From Syntrophomonadaceae bacterium (GTDB lineage: Bacteria; Bacillota_D; Dethiobacteria; DTU022; PWGO01): 15,325 nt of DNA. Positions 5,354-12,718 of this stretch are shown here, in pieces. The stretch covers positions 1 through 15,325 of the forward strand of contig PWGT01000043.1 in assembly GCA_003554535.1 (NCBI GenBank), in the 5' to 3' direction. A model generated the notes under the pieces. That model saw only the letters and a list, made by a program, of their open reading frames with translations. It was not told the origin of the DNA and did not search any database. Position 1 is the first letter of the stretch; every line of letters starts with the position of its first letter. The position numbers and the translations under genes were made by a program.

Positions 5354-5572
5354 GATAGCAAAATGGTGAAGATGAAAGTTCTTCTAAAAATTCCGGTTAA
5401 GACAAAAACAATTTCTTTAATATTTACAGTTAACAAATAGCAGCAGTTTATCGGATGATTTAAGTAGAGAAAAAGGTGTTTTTTCTGAAGGTAACGCAAA
5501 CAGGATTCTCTTTTTGTAAGCTACAACGATAATGACAACGATTTCTCTTTTTTTGATGAAGACTTAAGTTAG
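5354..5572 (+). pseudogene. Frameshifted continuation of the acidic tail of gene 4
   Basis: No single frame is open, but pieces in successive frames carry the same composition. Frame of 5362 reads NGEDESSSKNSG then (after a stop) DKNNFFNIYS. Frame of 5493 reads TNSSSLSDDLSREKGVF and SEGNANR. Frame of 5519, the same as the main gene, reads SYNDNDNDFSFFDEDLS and stops at TAG 5570-5572. The stop codons TAA at 5351 and 5398 could each have come from an Asn AAT by a small change. This looks like a decayed C-terminus of about 70 residues; sequencing indels at the T-tracts (near 5480, 5511 and 5547) are an alternative. Confidence 0.5.
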
Positions 5573-5594
5573 TTTTGGAAGTGGAGGAAGAGCT

Positions 5595-6791
5595 ATGGCT
5601 GTTTTGTGGGATAAGCTTTATATTCCGCGTATCCGGTATGGGCTTCTAATCCTGGCCTATATTGCCGCCATTTTCTATATTACCAGGTTTGTATCACTAA
5701 GCGGCTTTTGGTGCAACTACGTCTTACCCTCTTTGCTTTGGGGAGGGCTGGCTTTAACTATTTATTACATTTTTCCCAAAGTTCGTCCGGCAGGGCGTAT
5801 TAGCCGCTATAAGCTTTACTGCTGGCTGGCGCTAGTCTGCGGCCTGATAGGGATAGTGGCTTCGGTGGCCAGCGGAATGATGGGAGGCTTTGGTAGAAGT
5901 CCTTACGACCACAGCTTAATTGGTATGGGAATTAACCTTTTCTACCTTGGTTCTATGTTGGTGGGAATGGAAGTATCCCGTGCTTGGCTGGTAAACGGTT
6001 TATTTTCCAAAAACCCGGCCTGGGGCATCTCTGTTAGTGCACTTATTTTTACCCTTTTTACTCTTTCAATTCGGCGCTTGTTTGGTTTAGAAACTTTTCT
6101 GGAAGGGGCAGAGTTTTTAGGAGGTAATTTTCTGCCGGCTCTAATGGAAAGCGCTCTGGCTTCTTACCTGGTATTTCTGGGCGGTCCGCTGCCGGCCATA
6201 ATTTACCGGGGCATGCTTATGGGGTTTCAGTGGTTTTCTCCTATCCTGCCTGACCCCAACTGGCTCACGGAAGCCTTATTCGGAAGCTTTGCCCCGGTTT
6301 TGGGAATAGTTTTGGTGCAAACTGTGCACCGGAGCGAAGTATTAAAGATTAGAAGAAAGCCCCAAGAGAACATTACTGGTTGGATAGCAGCCAGTGCAGT
6401 CTCTATTCTTATGATTTGGTTTGCTGTGGGGGTTTTTAGCTTTTTCCCCAACGTCATTGTAAGCGGTAGCATGTCCCCTGCCATTGAAATCGGCGATGTA
6501 GTAATAGTTGAAAAAATACACCCTGAAGAAGCAGCAAAAAAAGTAAAGGTAGGAGATGTGATTCAGTTTCGGGATGAAGACATTAAAGTTACTCACCGGG
6601 TAATAGATATCGAAGAAGACGATAGAGGGTTGCCCCTTTTTATTACCCAGGGGGATGATAATCCTGGGCCGGACAGCGATCCTGTGGAGGCAGATCAATT
6701 TGTGGGCAAAGTAGAGACAGTAATACCCAAGGTAGGTTGGGCAACTATCATGATGAGAAGTGCCGGTTCCAGTAATGAGATAGAAGGATAA
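5595..6791 (+). CDS. SipW/ER-type signal peptidase I fused to a polytopic membrane domain
   Basis: A 398-residue membrane protease expected to remove the signal peptides of the four upstream TasA-like proteins. The C-terminal third is the peptidase: SGSMSPAIEIGDVVIV with nucleophile Ser292, THRV with His334 (His replaces the general-base Lys of ordinary bacterial SPases, the SipW/Sec11 hallmark), and TQGDDNPGPDSDPV with Asp354 as likely third residue, then VGKV. The N-terminal 285 residues hold about eight hydrophobic segments (near 15-33, 42-60, 74-95, 106-124, 142-158, 179-204, 228-244, 262-284). SipW itself is only about 190 residues. Residues 120-215 loosely resemble a CPBP (CAAX-protease-like) domain without its catalytic Glu-Glu/His residues; this is a weak guess. 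ATG 5595 follows GGAGG at 7 nt. Confidence 0.9.
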   Translation: MAVLWDKLYIPRIRYGLLILAYIAAIFYITRFVSLSGFWCNYVLPSLLWGGLALTIYYIFPKVRPAGRISRYKLYCWLALVCGLIGIVASVASGMMGGFGRSPYDHSLIGMGINLFYLGSMLVGMEVSRAWLVNGLFSKNPAWGISVSALIFTLFTLSIRRLFGLETFLEGAEFLGGNFLPALMESALASYLVFLGGPLPAIIYRGMLMGFQWFSPILPDPNWLTEALFGSFAPVLGIVLVQTVHRSEVLKIRRKPQENITGWIAASAVSILMIWFAVGVFSFFPNVIVSGSMSPAIEIGDVVIVEKIHPEEAAKKVKVGDVIQFRDEDIKVTHRVIDIEEDDRGLPLFITQGDDNPGPDSDPVEADQFVGKVETVIPKVGWATIMMRSAGSSNEIEG

Positions 6792-6845
6792 GTCTTAATT
6801 TAGAATTTATATATGAGCCGGTAAAATATTATTGGAGAGGAGACA

Positions 6846-7898
6846 ATGATGAAAAAACGAAAGCTTAAAAAAAACATTAGGCACACATTGACAGCATTAC
6901 TGGTTCTTTTCTTAGTAGGCTTAGGAGGAGGGCTTGCCTGGAGCTTTTCCGAGTCTATTGAGCAAGAAGAAGAATACACTGCCTACTCTTATACCCAAAA
7001 TGCGGAAGTAGATTATCGGGTCCAGATGAAAAGCGGGGAATTTTTTGAAGAAGAATTAAAAGAACCGGGCAAGGCGTACCTTTCTGAACTAACTGAAAGT
7101 ATCATGGCAGATTTGCACTACCATTTTGAGGGGGAAGAGAAAGCGAAAATAAGCGGCACTTATGCGGCTAACGCTACTTTAGAGGCTTTAACAAGTGGAG
7201 AAGAACAGCGGGAAGTGTGGCAGAAGGATTTTACCCTAGTGGATTCTCGGGAATTTAGCTATGCAGAAAAAAGCTTTACCTTGCAGGAAGAAATAGAGAT
7301 TCCATTCGCTGAATATAGGGATATTGCTGAAAAGATAAAGGATCACACTAATTATAATCCAGGAAAGCTAAACTTGAATGTAGAGTTTGATGTAGAAATA
7401 GAAGTGGAAACTGATAGTGGCTCTGAAACTAAGGAGCTTAACCCTAGCATGATAATAAATATGAGAGGTAGTACCTTTGTAGTGGAAGGAAATCTTGCTG
7501 AAAATAACTCAAGCGGAGTCACTGCTACCAGAATAGTAAAAGCTACAGATTTAAAGCAAGCCAGGATTGGGTTTGCTGTTTCCGCTGCTCTGGTAGGCAT
7601 AGTGTTGGTGGGCTTTATGACGCTAACTTATCCGGTAAAGGAGAGAGTTTCACCTCAAGAACGAAAAGTAGCCCGCTTGTTACAAAAACACCAAGAACGT
7701 ATTGTAACCTTATCAAGTAAACCGGGGGTTTACATGGAACAGAACGTGGCGGTAGATACTTTTGAGGATTTGCTCAAAGTTGCTGATGAATTGCAAAAAC
7801 CCATTTTTTATTATCAAGTCCGGGGTGAACTAGAAACAAAGCATATATTCTTGGTTTTTGAAAAAAATAGTTCATATAAGTATCGGTTGACAAGATAA
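6846..7898 (+). CDS. DUF5305-type membrane protein, probable fibre assembly or anchoring factor
   Basis: A 350-residue protein with two membrane anchors (about residues 14-32 and 240-261) bracketing an extracytoplasmic domain, and a cytoplasmic tail. The outer domain contains GKAYLSELTESIMADLHYHF, KISGTYAANATLEAL, VWQKDFTLVDS and a beta-rich segment LNLNVEFDVEIEVET, the layout I associate with DUF5305. The tail includes SSKPGVYMEQNVAVDTFEDL and LQKPIFYYQV, a small conserved-looking module. DUF5305 proteins are typically found beside SipW-like signal peptidases and TasA-like or archaeal pilus genes, so a role in fibre assembly or anchoring is likely but unproven. Two consecutive ATG codons (6846, 6849) follow GAGGAG; 6849 has slightly better spacing. 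Last gene of the operon; it faces dctM convergently. Confidence 0.82.
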   Translation: MMKKRKLKKNIRHTLTALLVLFLVGLGGGLAWSFSESIEQEEEYTAYSYTQNAEVDYRVQMKSGEFFEEELKEPGKAYLSELTESIMADLHYHFEGEEKAKISGTYAANATLEALTSGEEQREVWQKDFTLVDSREFSYAEKSFTLQEEIEIPFAEYRDIAEKIKDHTNYNPGKLNLNVEFDVEIEVETDSGSETKELNPSMIINMRGSTFVVEGNLAENNSSGVTATRIVKATDLKQARIGFAVSAALVGIVLVGFMTLTYPVKERVSPQERKVARLLQKHQERIVTLSSKPGVYMEQNVAVDTFEDLLKVADELQKPIFYYQVRGELETKHIFLVFEKNSSYKYRLTR

Positions 7899-7954
7899 TT
7901 TAAAATTTGTAAATATAATTTCCCAAATTTTAGTGGCAATAATAATCATAATCA

Positions 7955-8093
7955 CAGGCAAGCAGGCATGGGGACGGTTCCAGGCACGGGGACGGTTCTT
8001 CTGCCTGTGCCTGTTTTGACAATAAATTGTTAAATAATGGTGGGACAAGGGACCTGTCCCCTAGTCCCATTCCAAACCGTTTCTTTGCCTGTG
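7955..8093. repeat. Composite REP-like palindromic repeat, copy B
   Basis: Module 1 (7955 to about 8012) has arms CAGGCAAGCAGGCA and TGCCTGTGCCTG enclosing a doubled GGGGACGGTTC core. The linker TTTTGACAATAAATTGTTAA leads into module 2 (8039-8070), the nested palindrome TGGGACAAGGGAC/GTCCCC..GTCCCA. A reversed module-1 piece, AAACCGTTTCTTTGCCTGTG, closes the element. Modules 1-2 and the linker are nearly identical to 277-347. It lies between the convergent DUF5305 gene and dctM and could act as a bidirectional stem-loop at their 3' ends. Confidence 0.78.
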
Positions 8094-8096
8094 TGG

Positions 8097-9404
8097 TTAG
8101 CCTACTAGCTGGGGTAAAAAGGTGGCTATTTCCGGCCAGGTGATTAACAGGGCCAGGCACAATACTATGGCGACCAAGAAAGGCCAAATACCTTTAAAGA
8201 TTGTTTCTAAAGGCACTTCCTGGGCCACTCCTTTTACAATGTAAACATTCATCCCCACTGGCGGGGTAATTACTCCCATGGCTACTACCATGACTATTAT
8301 TACGCCGAACCAAATCGGATCGTAACCTAGAACCTCAACAGCTACCGGATAAAAAATAGGAATGGTTAGCAGAATTAGAGCCAGGGCATCGATGAAACAG
8401 CCCAATACCAGGTATATCAGCAGTATGAGGGCTATGATGGCAAAACCGGGTAACTCCAGGCTGCCGGCCCAATCGGCCAGTTCAAAAGGGATGCGGCTCA
8501 AGGTAATAAAACGGCCAAAAATGGTAGCACCTGCTACCAGCAGCATGATCATGGCGCTAGTGCGGGTGGTATCAATAAGGGATTTGCGCAGTATATCCCA
8601 GGATACTTTTTTCTGGATGGCAGTTACCAGCAGCACCCCAGCAACACCCACTGCTCCGGCTTCAGTGGGTGTGAACCAGCCGGCAAAGAGCCCACCCAGC
8701 GAAATGGCAAAAATGATTAATACCTCCAGCAATCCGCCATGCAAAGCTTTGAAGCGCTCACCCCAGCTCGCCTTGAAACCGGGAGGCCCAAGGGTTCGGT
8801 TTCGAGAGGCAACGATGAAAATAGTAACCATATAAAACAACATTAACAACAAGCCGGGTATGATACCGGCCAGGAAAAGATTTCCCACTGAATGACCGGT
8901 GGCAATACCATACACTATAAAAATCACACTGGGCGGAATCAGCACCCCCAGTGCGCCGCCAGCGGCAACACTGGCAGTAGAGAGGGAGCGGGCATAATTG
9001 TATTTATCCATTTCCGGCAGGGCGATAGCTCCGATGGTGGCGGCAGTGGCTGTATTGGAACCACACACAGCCCCAAATACGGCGCAGGTACCCTGAGTGG
9101 CAATGGCCAGGCCGCCGGGAAGATGTCCCAGCATTTTGTAAGCAAAATCATATAGCCGAGTGCCAATGCCGGAATGAAAAGCCAAAAACCCCATCCAGAC
9201 GAACATGGGAATTACGCTCAGTGAATAAGAAGAAAAAGTTTGAAACAGCTCACTGGAGAGCATGGAGTAAGCTGAGGTAGGTGTGGATACTGCTCCAAAG
9301 CCCACCAACCCCACCAGAGTCATGGCATAAGCAATGGGCATGCGTAGAATGAGCAGTATAAAAAAAGCGATAATGCCCAGTATACCAATCTCAGTTGGGC
9401 TCAC
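8097..9404 (-). CDS. dctM: TRAP transporter large permease subunit DctM
   Basis: A 435-residue polytopic membrane protein, full length for the family. It moves the substrate released by the DctP receptor using a Na+ or H+ gradient. Family signatures are clear: PMFVWMGFLAFHSGIG near residue 66-81, GHLPGGLAIAT, FGAVCGSNTATAATIGAIALPEM, ALGVLIPPSVIFIVYG, WFTPTEAGAVGV and DALALILLTIPIFYP. GTG 9404 follows GGAGGTGA at 6 nt, and its first bases overlap the dctQ stop (GTGA), so the two genes are translationally coupled. The substrate cannot be told from this subunit. Confidence 0.95.
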   Translation of the reverse strand: MSPTEIGILGIIAFFILLILRMPIAYAMTLVGLVGFGAVSTPTSAYSMLSSELFQTFSSYSLSVIPMFVWMGFLAFHSGIGTRLYDFAYKMLGHLPGGLAIATQGTCAVFGAVCGSNTATAATIGAIALPEMDKYNYARSLSTASVAAGGALGVLIPPSVIFIVYGIATGHSVGNLFLAGIIPGLLLMLFYMVTIFIVASRNRTLGPPGFKASWGERFKALHGGLLEVLIIFAISLGGLFAGWFTPTEAGAVGVAGVLLVTAIQKKVSWDILRKSLIDTTRTSAMIMLLVAGATIFGRFITLSRIPFELADWAGSLELPGFAIIALILLIYLVLGCFIDALALILLTIPIFYPVAVEVLGYDPIWFGVIIVMVVAMGVITPPVGMNVYIVKGVAQEVPLETIFKGIWPFLVAIVLCLALLITWPEIATFLPQLVG

Positions 9405-9892
9405 CTTTGATCACCTCCACCGCTTATGGCTTCAATAAGCCGGAGAGCATTGACCAAAGCTAATAATAAAAAGCCCAACGCTACCAGGAAAATGAAAGGA
9501 TAAAAGGGTAGCTGCAGGGTGCTGGATACGATTCCCGTAGATAGCATCTGATTAGCGTGCAGAACCAGATGCCAGGAGACTAGGCCCAGCAAAACAGTTG
9601 CCGGTAAGTAAACAATAATATCCACAACTGTCTGGGCTCGGAAAGGAAGTCGATCGACTAAAAAGCCTACGGCAATATGGCTATTTTGAACTGCACAATG
9701 GGCCAAAGAGAGACCGATAGCCGCTGCCGTTAAATAGCCAACCAACTCGTAAGTCCCGGTAATAGGGTTGTCGAATGCTACTCGCATAAAAACATTGGCA
9801 ACTACCAATGCTGCTACTGCCATCAATATAAAACCAGCCAGAAAATCCACTCCTCTGGCGGCTTTATATACTGCCTGCTTGATTGTTTCCAT
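9401..9892 (-). CDS. dctQ: TRAP transporter small permease subunit DctQ
   Basis: A 163-residue membrane protein with four hydrophobic segments, the usual form of the small TRAP subunit that docks on DctM. Recognisable features are the first helix ending RVAFDNPITGTYELVG, then GLSLAHCAVQNSHIAVGFLV. ATG 9892 has AAAGGATGG about 9 nt upstream. The gene sits between dctP (60-nt gap) and dctM (4-nt overlap) in the order dctP-dctQ-dctM, so one transcript is likely. Confidence 0.92.
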   Translation of the reverse strand: METIKQAVYKAARGVDFLAGFILMAVAALVVANVFMRVAFDNPITGTYELVGYLTAAAIGLSLAHCAVQNSHIAVGFLVDRLPFRAQTVVDIIVYLPATVLLGLVSWHLVLHANQMLSTGIVSSTLQLPFYPFIFLVALGFLLLALVNALRLIEAISGGGDQR

Positions 9893-9952
9893 TTACTTAG
9901 GCCATCCTTTTTGCTTTAAATATAACTGTTAGTAGCAATGTATTAATTTCAA

Positions 9953-11008
9953 TCAGTTTGCTTCGTCATATTCCTCAGCGTAAGTTTCTGCCAGTTCTTG
10001 CACCATTTCCAGTATTTCTGCACCATCATGTCCGGCAGCTTCCATATTCTCTTTATATTTTTCCTGAATGGGTTGCACCTTTTCAATCCAGCGCTCGGCT
10101 TCACTTTCGCTGAGTTCAATTAGTTCCTGTCCGGTTTCTTCTACCGCCCATTCCCAGGCGGAGCTGTTCTGTTCATCCCACAGACTGCAGGCCACTTCCT
10201 CAAAAAAGGCCTCGTTTACTTCTTCAATGGTAGTTTGAATATCTGCAGGCAAACGGTCCCACTTCTCCTGATTCATGGTTACAAAAAAGAGCGTGTTATA
10301 AAGAAAAGGAGTGCGGGTTAAGTAGTCGGTTACCTCGCCGTGGTTCCAGCCTTCTAAAACTTCTACCGGCGAAAGGTTGCCCTGCACCATGCCGCGGGCT
10401 AAAGCTTCATAAGCTTCGGATTGGGGCATGGCATCGGGGGTGGCTCCCAACTCTTCCAATGTTTCGGCGCTTAACCCGGTGGCTCTGATATTCATGCCCT
10501 GCAAATCCTCCAGGTTGTTAACGGGAGTGGTAGTAAACAGATCTCCCGGGCCGGTGGCTAACACAAACATAAGTTGGGTATCTTGCACTTCTTCCGGGTC
10601 TAACTTCTGAATGCCTTCCCAGGCCGTTTTACTGGCAGCCCAGGAAGTTTCATAAACAATGCCGGGCAATTCAAATGCTTCTAAAACCGGGAATCGTCCC
10701 CGGGTATAGGAAAAGCAGGATAGCCCAATATCTGCTATGCCACTGGTTACCGCATTGTATATTTCATCGGCATCACTCAATGTTTCACCGGGATAACTGG
10801 TGATTGTAACCCTGCCATCGGTGGCCTCATTAATTTCCTGGGCCCACCCCTGCACCAACTCTGTTTCCGCAGGATGATTAGCCGGGAAAAAATGAGCCAA
10901 CGAAAACTCAAAGGTTTCCTGCTCACCGCTTTCCGGTTCTCCGTCACAGCCCCCCACTAAAATCGCACCAGTAAACAAAATGATTAACAGCAAACATTTT
11001 TTTAACAA
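9953..11008 (-). CDS. dctP: TRAP transporter solute receptor DctP, lipoprotein
   Basis: Extracytoplasmic binding protein of the TRAP system. From TTG 11008 it has 351 residues and a textbook lipoprotein signal: KKCLLLIILFTGAILVGGC with lipobox Cys at residue 21. This start has GAGGGGAG about 10 nt upstream; the longer frame from ATG 11062 adds 18 residues with a weak ribosome binding site and spoils the signal peptide. Family motifs: FSLAHFFPANHP, GEISD-like region ETLSDADEIYNAVTSGIADIG, LEDLQGMNIRATG with Arg193 (numbering from 11062), the conserved carboxylate-binding Arg, and PQSEAYEALARGMVQG. The presence of the Arg suggests an organic acid ligand. Mature protein is very acidic. Confidence 0.93.
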   Translation of the reverse strand: MLKKCLLLIILFTGAILVGGCDGEPESGEQETFEFSLAHFFPANHPAETELVQGWAQEINEATDGRVTITSYPGETLSDADEIYNAVTSGIADIGLSCFSYTRGRFPVLEAFELPGIVYETSWAASKTAWEGIQKLDPEEVQDTQLMFVLATGPGDLFTTTPVNNLEDLQGMNIRATGLSAETLEELGATPDAMPQSEAYEALARGMVQGNLSPVEVLEGWNHGEVTDYLTRTPFLYNTLFFVTMNQEKWDRLPADIQTTIEEVNEAFFEEVACSLWDEQNSSAWEWAVEETGQELIELSESEAERWIEKVQPIQEKYKENMEAAGHDGAEILEMVQELAETYAEEYDEAN

Positions 11009-11232
11009 AATTTCCGCTCTCCCCTCAATATTATTGGTCATGCTATGAAAAAACGCTTTCATCTAACTTTGCCGGCTCTCGCTCTTAGTCATCTCATTCT
11101 TGTGAGCATAATCTATCAAGCAATGTAAACCAGCAATGATAATATTAATTTCGTCACCAACCTGTTTAATCCTTTAAAGAATCAACTTATTATTGGATTG
11201 ATTTATTGAGTAGAGTCCGTATAATTGTGGGA

Positions 11233-11303
11233 AGGCAAAAGAACTGGTCTGACCCCCAAACCGTCCCCTTGTCTGCCCCGGTGTGATCCCCTTGCCTGTC
11301 CTG
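11233..11303. repeat. REP-like repeat, module-1 variant
   Basis: Contains AGGCAAAAGAAC, CCAAACCGTCCCCTTG and CCCCTTGCCTGTCCTG, matching the arms and core of module 1 at 248, 7955, 12358 and 13257, but with a second degenerate copy inserted (GTCTGCCCCGGTGTGATCCC). Palindromy is weaker than in the other copies. It is followed directly by the AT-rich segment shared with 391-435. Confidence 0.65.
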
Positions 11304-11344
11304 AAAATTCGTGGTAATATTTAATCATCAAAAACAAATTCTTA
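11301..11344. repeat. Short dispersed repeat (partner at 391-435)
   Basis: See the partner copy: TGGTAATATTTA is identical in both, with ATCA and ATTCTTA at matching distance. Both copies lie on the right flank of a REP-like element. Confidence 0.45.
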
Positions 11345-11410
11345 CAGCTCGGAGTTATTCTTTTAGCAGCCCTTCTTATTTATAAATATTCCAGGCAAGG
11401 AGTGAAAAAA

Positions 11411-11878
11411 GTGAATATCGGGATAATTGTCTACTCCAAAACGGGCAATACTCTGTCCGCAGCCCAAAAGTTGCAGGAGAAGATAGTTGTGGATGGTCAT
11501 GTTGTCAATATTGAGCAGATTACCGTTGCCGGCGAAGTCTCTCCCGGGAAGAAAGACTTTCAGTTTACGGCTATGCCCGACCCAAACTCTTATGAGGCCA
11601 TTGTCTTTGGAACTCCGGTACACGCGTTTTCACTCTGTTCAGTGATGGAAGATTACCTAAAGCAGCTGACCTCTTTGGAAGGTAAGAAAGTGGCTTTTCT
11701 GGTCACCAAACAGCTGCCTTTTAACTGGACGGGGGGAAACCGGACTGTGGGCCAGATGAAAAAGCTCTGTGAAGATAAGGGCGCGGAAACCTTGGGTGCC
11801 GGGATTGTAATCTGCTCTGAATCTCGGCGGGAAACGACTGAAAAAAAAGCGTTGGAAAGTCTCAGTAAACTATTTTAG
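11411..11878 (+). CDS. Flavodoxin-like FMN protein
   Basis: A 155-residue cytoplasmic protein with a flavodoxin fold. The N-terminal strand and loop NIGIIVYSKTGNTLSAAQKL carry the FMN phosphate-binding S-x-T-G-N-T motif; VFGTPVHAFSLCSVMEDYL is the second flavin-contact region, and KKVAFLVTKQLPF the following strand. I choose GTG 11411 because AAGGAG (11397-11402) ends 8 nt before it; GTG 11402 overlaps the Shine-Dalgarno. It lies 52 nt upstream of a membrane FMN-binding protein, so the pair probably works in electron transfer or quinone/flavin reduction. The physiological partner is unknown. Confidence 0.85.
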   Translation: MNIGIIVYSKTGNTLSAAQKLQEKIVVDGHVVNIEQITVAGEVSPGKKDFQFTAMPDPNSYEAIVFGTPVHAFSLCSVMEDYLKQLTSLEGKKVAFLVTKQLPFNWTGGNRTVGQMKKLCEDKGAETLGAGIVICSESRRETTEKKALESLSKLF

Positions 11879-11879
11879 A

Positions 11880-11900
11880 TTTTTAGTTTTTAGTTTTTAG
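11880..11900 (+). repeat. Three tandem copies of TTTTTAG
   Basis: Perfect heptamer repeats directly after the flavodoxin-like stop codon, in the short gap before the next gene. The T-runs have no G/C-rich stem in front, so they do not form a normal terminator. Confidence 0.8.
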
Positions 11901-11930
11901 ATTAGAAAGTTTGGTGAGGAGAAAATTTAC

Positions 11931-12353
11931 ATGAAAAAACGGAGAAAAACGGTCCTGGTGGTCTTGGCTGTAATCGCTGTGCTGGTAATAATCGCGGTCG
12001 GTGCTATGCAGAGGCTTGAATCCAACATGGAAGAACTAAGGGAGCTTACCTTCGAAAAGATTGATTTATCCTCTATGGAAGATGGCAACTACACCGGCAG
12101 TTTCAGTTCCTTCCCGGTTGCCGCTGAGGTTCAGGTTACAATTGAAGAGCAGGCTATAACAAAAGTTGAGCTACTGGAGCATAGCCATGGCATGGGTGAA
12201 GATGCCGAGGTTCTGCCGGCGATAGTGGAAGAAGCCCGAAATCTGGATGTGGATGTTATATCCGGAGCTACGTACAGCAGCATTGTTATTCTAAAAGCCA
12301 TAGAAGATGCGCTCATATATGAGCAGGAAGATGTTAATGGCCGCAGCAGTTAA
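11931..12353 (+). CDS. Membrane-anchored FMN-binding domain protein
   Basis: A 140-residue protein. A basic N-terminus (MKKRRK) and one membrane helix (about residues 7-25) anchor an extracytoplasmic domain of the FMN-binding family (NqrC/RnfG-like). DGNYTGSF opens the domain, VTIEEQAITKVELLEHSHG follows, and VDVISGATYSSIVILKAI carries the SGAT motif whose Thr (114) receives FMN through a phosphoester bond from the ApbE transferase in characterised family members. ATG 11931 follows GAGGAG at about 8-9 nt. No apbE is in the window. It probably accepts electrons at the outer face of the membrane, with the flavodoxin-like protein as a possible cytoplasmic neighbour in the pathway. Confidence 0.88.
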   Translation: MKKRRKTVLVVLAVIAVLVIIAVGAMQRLESNMEELRELTFEKIDLSSMEDGNYTGSFSSFPVAAEVQVTIEEQAITKVELLEHSHGMGEDAEVLPAIVEEARNLDVDVISGATYSSIVILKAIEDALIYEQEDVNGRSS

Positions 12354-12357
12354 GAGT

Positions 12358-12396
12358 AGGCAGGGGCACAGGCAAAAGAACCGACCCCTTGCACCT
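12358..12396. repeat. REP-like repeat, module-1 fragment
   Basis: AGGCAGGGGCACAGGCAAAA, then GAACCGACCCCTTGCACC, matches module 1 but lacks a good right arm. It fills the gap between the convergent FMN-binding gene and the gene at 12398, ending 1 nt from the latter's stop codon. Confidence 0.65.
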
Positions 12397-12397
12397 T

Positions 12398-12718
12398 TTA
12401 TACTTCTACTTCTTTCTCCCGCAACAACCTCCCCGAATAAGGACAGATATCCAAAAGCGAATACTGTTCGCCCAACTCCTGTTTTATTTCTTCTTCCAGT
12501 TCCAGTTTTAACCTTTCAATAGCTTCCCACTCTTTGTGCTGTTCTTTTTTCAAGGCATCCATTTTAATCTGATATTCTTCGAGGGCTTTCCTTGCCTTTA
12601 ACGAAAATTCCTGACTCATTTTATTGCGAGTTCTATCAAAAAGCCTCAGGCGTGCAAGCAGTAGAAAACTTAAGCATTTTTCCGGCTTACTTTCGTCATA
12701 TTTTTCCCTTTCAGTCAT
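12398..12718 (-). CDS. Charged helical protein of unknown function
   Basis: A 106-residue cytoplasmic protein I do not recognise. ATG 12718 is preferred to ATG 12742 because GGGAGGTGATTGAT places GGAGG 8 nt before it. The N-terminus (MTEREKYDESKPEKCLSFLL) and the C-terminus (LDICPYSGRLL, with a single Cys and Pro) flank a long charged helix, about residues 38-88, rich in Lys and Glu with heptad-like Leu/Ala spacing (KALEEYQIKMDALKKEQHKE), probably a coiled coil. It has no neighbours on its strand and no clear context. The convergent neighbour's 3' end is occupied by a repeat fragment. Confidence 0.7.
   Translation of the reverse strand: MTEREKYDESKPEKCLSFLLLARLRLFDRTRNKMSQEFSLKARKALEEYQIKMDALKKEQHKEWEAIERLKLELEEEIKQELGEQYSLLDICPYSGRLLREKEVEV

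Larger units (their letters stand above)
11063..11410. other. Divergent intergenic region between dctP and the flavodoxin-like gene
   Basis: Promoters for both directions should lie here, but I see no strong -35/-10 pair. The stretch 11170-11215 is AT-rich with imperfect inverted AATCAA/TTGATT halves. From 11233 to 11344 it is occupied by repeat elements, so the + strand promoter of the flavodoxin-like gene may overlap or have been displaced by them. Confidence 0.4.

Noticed and set aside
6342..6698. 118-codon minus-strand frame opposite the signal peptidase catalytic domain
   Set aside because: The + strand carries the catalytic motifs; the opposing frame has no recognisable domain or start signal.
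8362..8835. 157-codon + strand frame inside dctM
   Set aside because: It lies antisense to clear DctM signatures, is Ser/Arg/Pro-rich as expected for the opposite strand, and has no ribosome binding site.
11953..12010. NqrC or RnfG subunit
   Set aside because: The FMN-binding domain is shared, but the protein is too short and no other Nqr/Rnf genes accompany it, so only the general domain name is justified.
12307..12522. 71-codon + strand frame after the FMN-binding gene
   Set aside because: It overlaps the end of that gene, crosses a REP-like fragment and is antisense to the better supported gene at 12398-12718.
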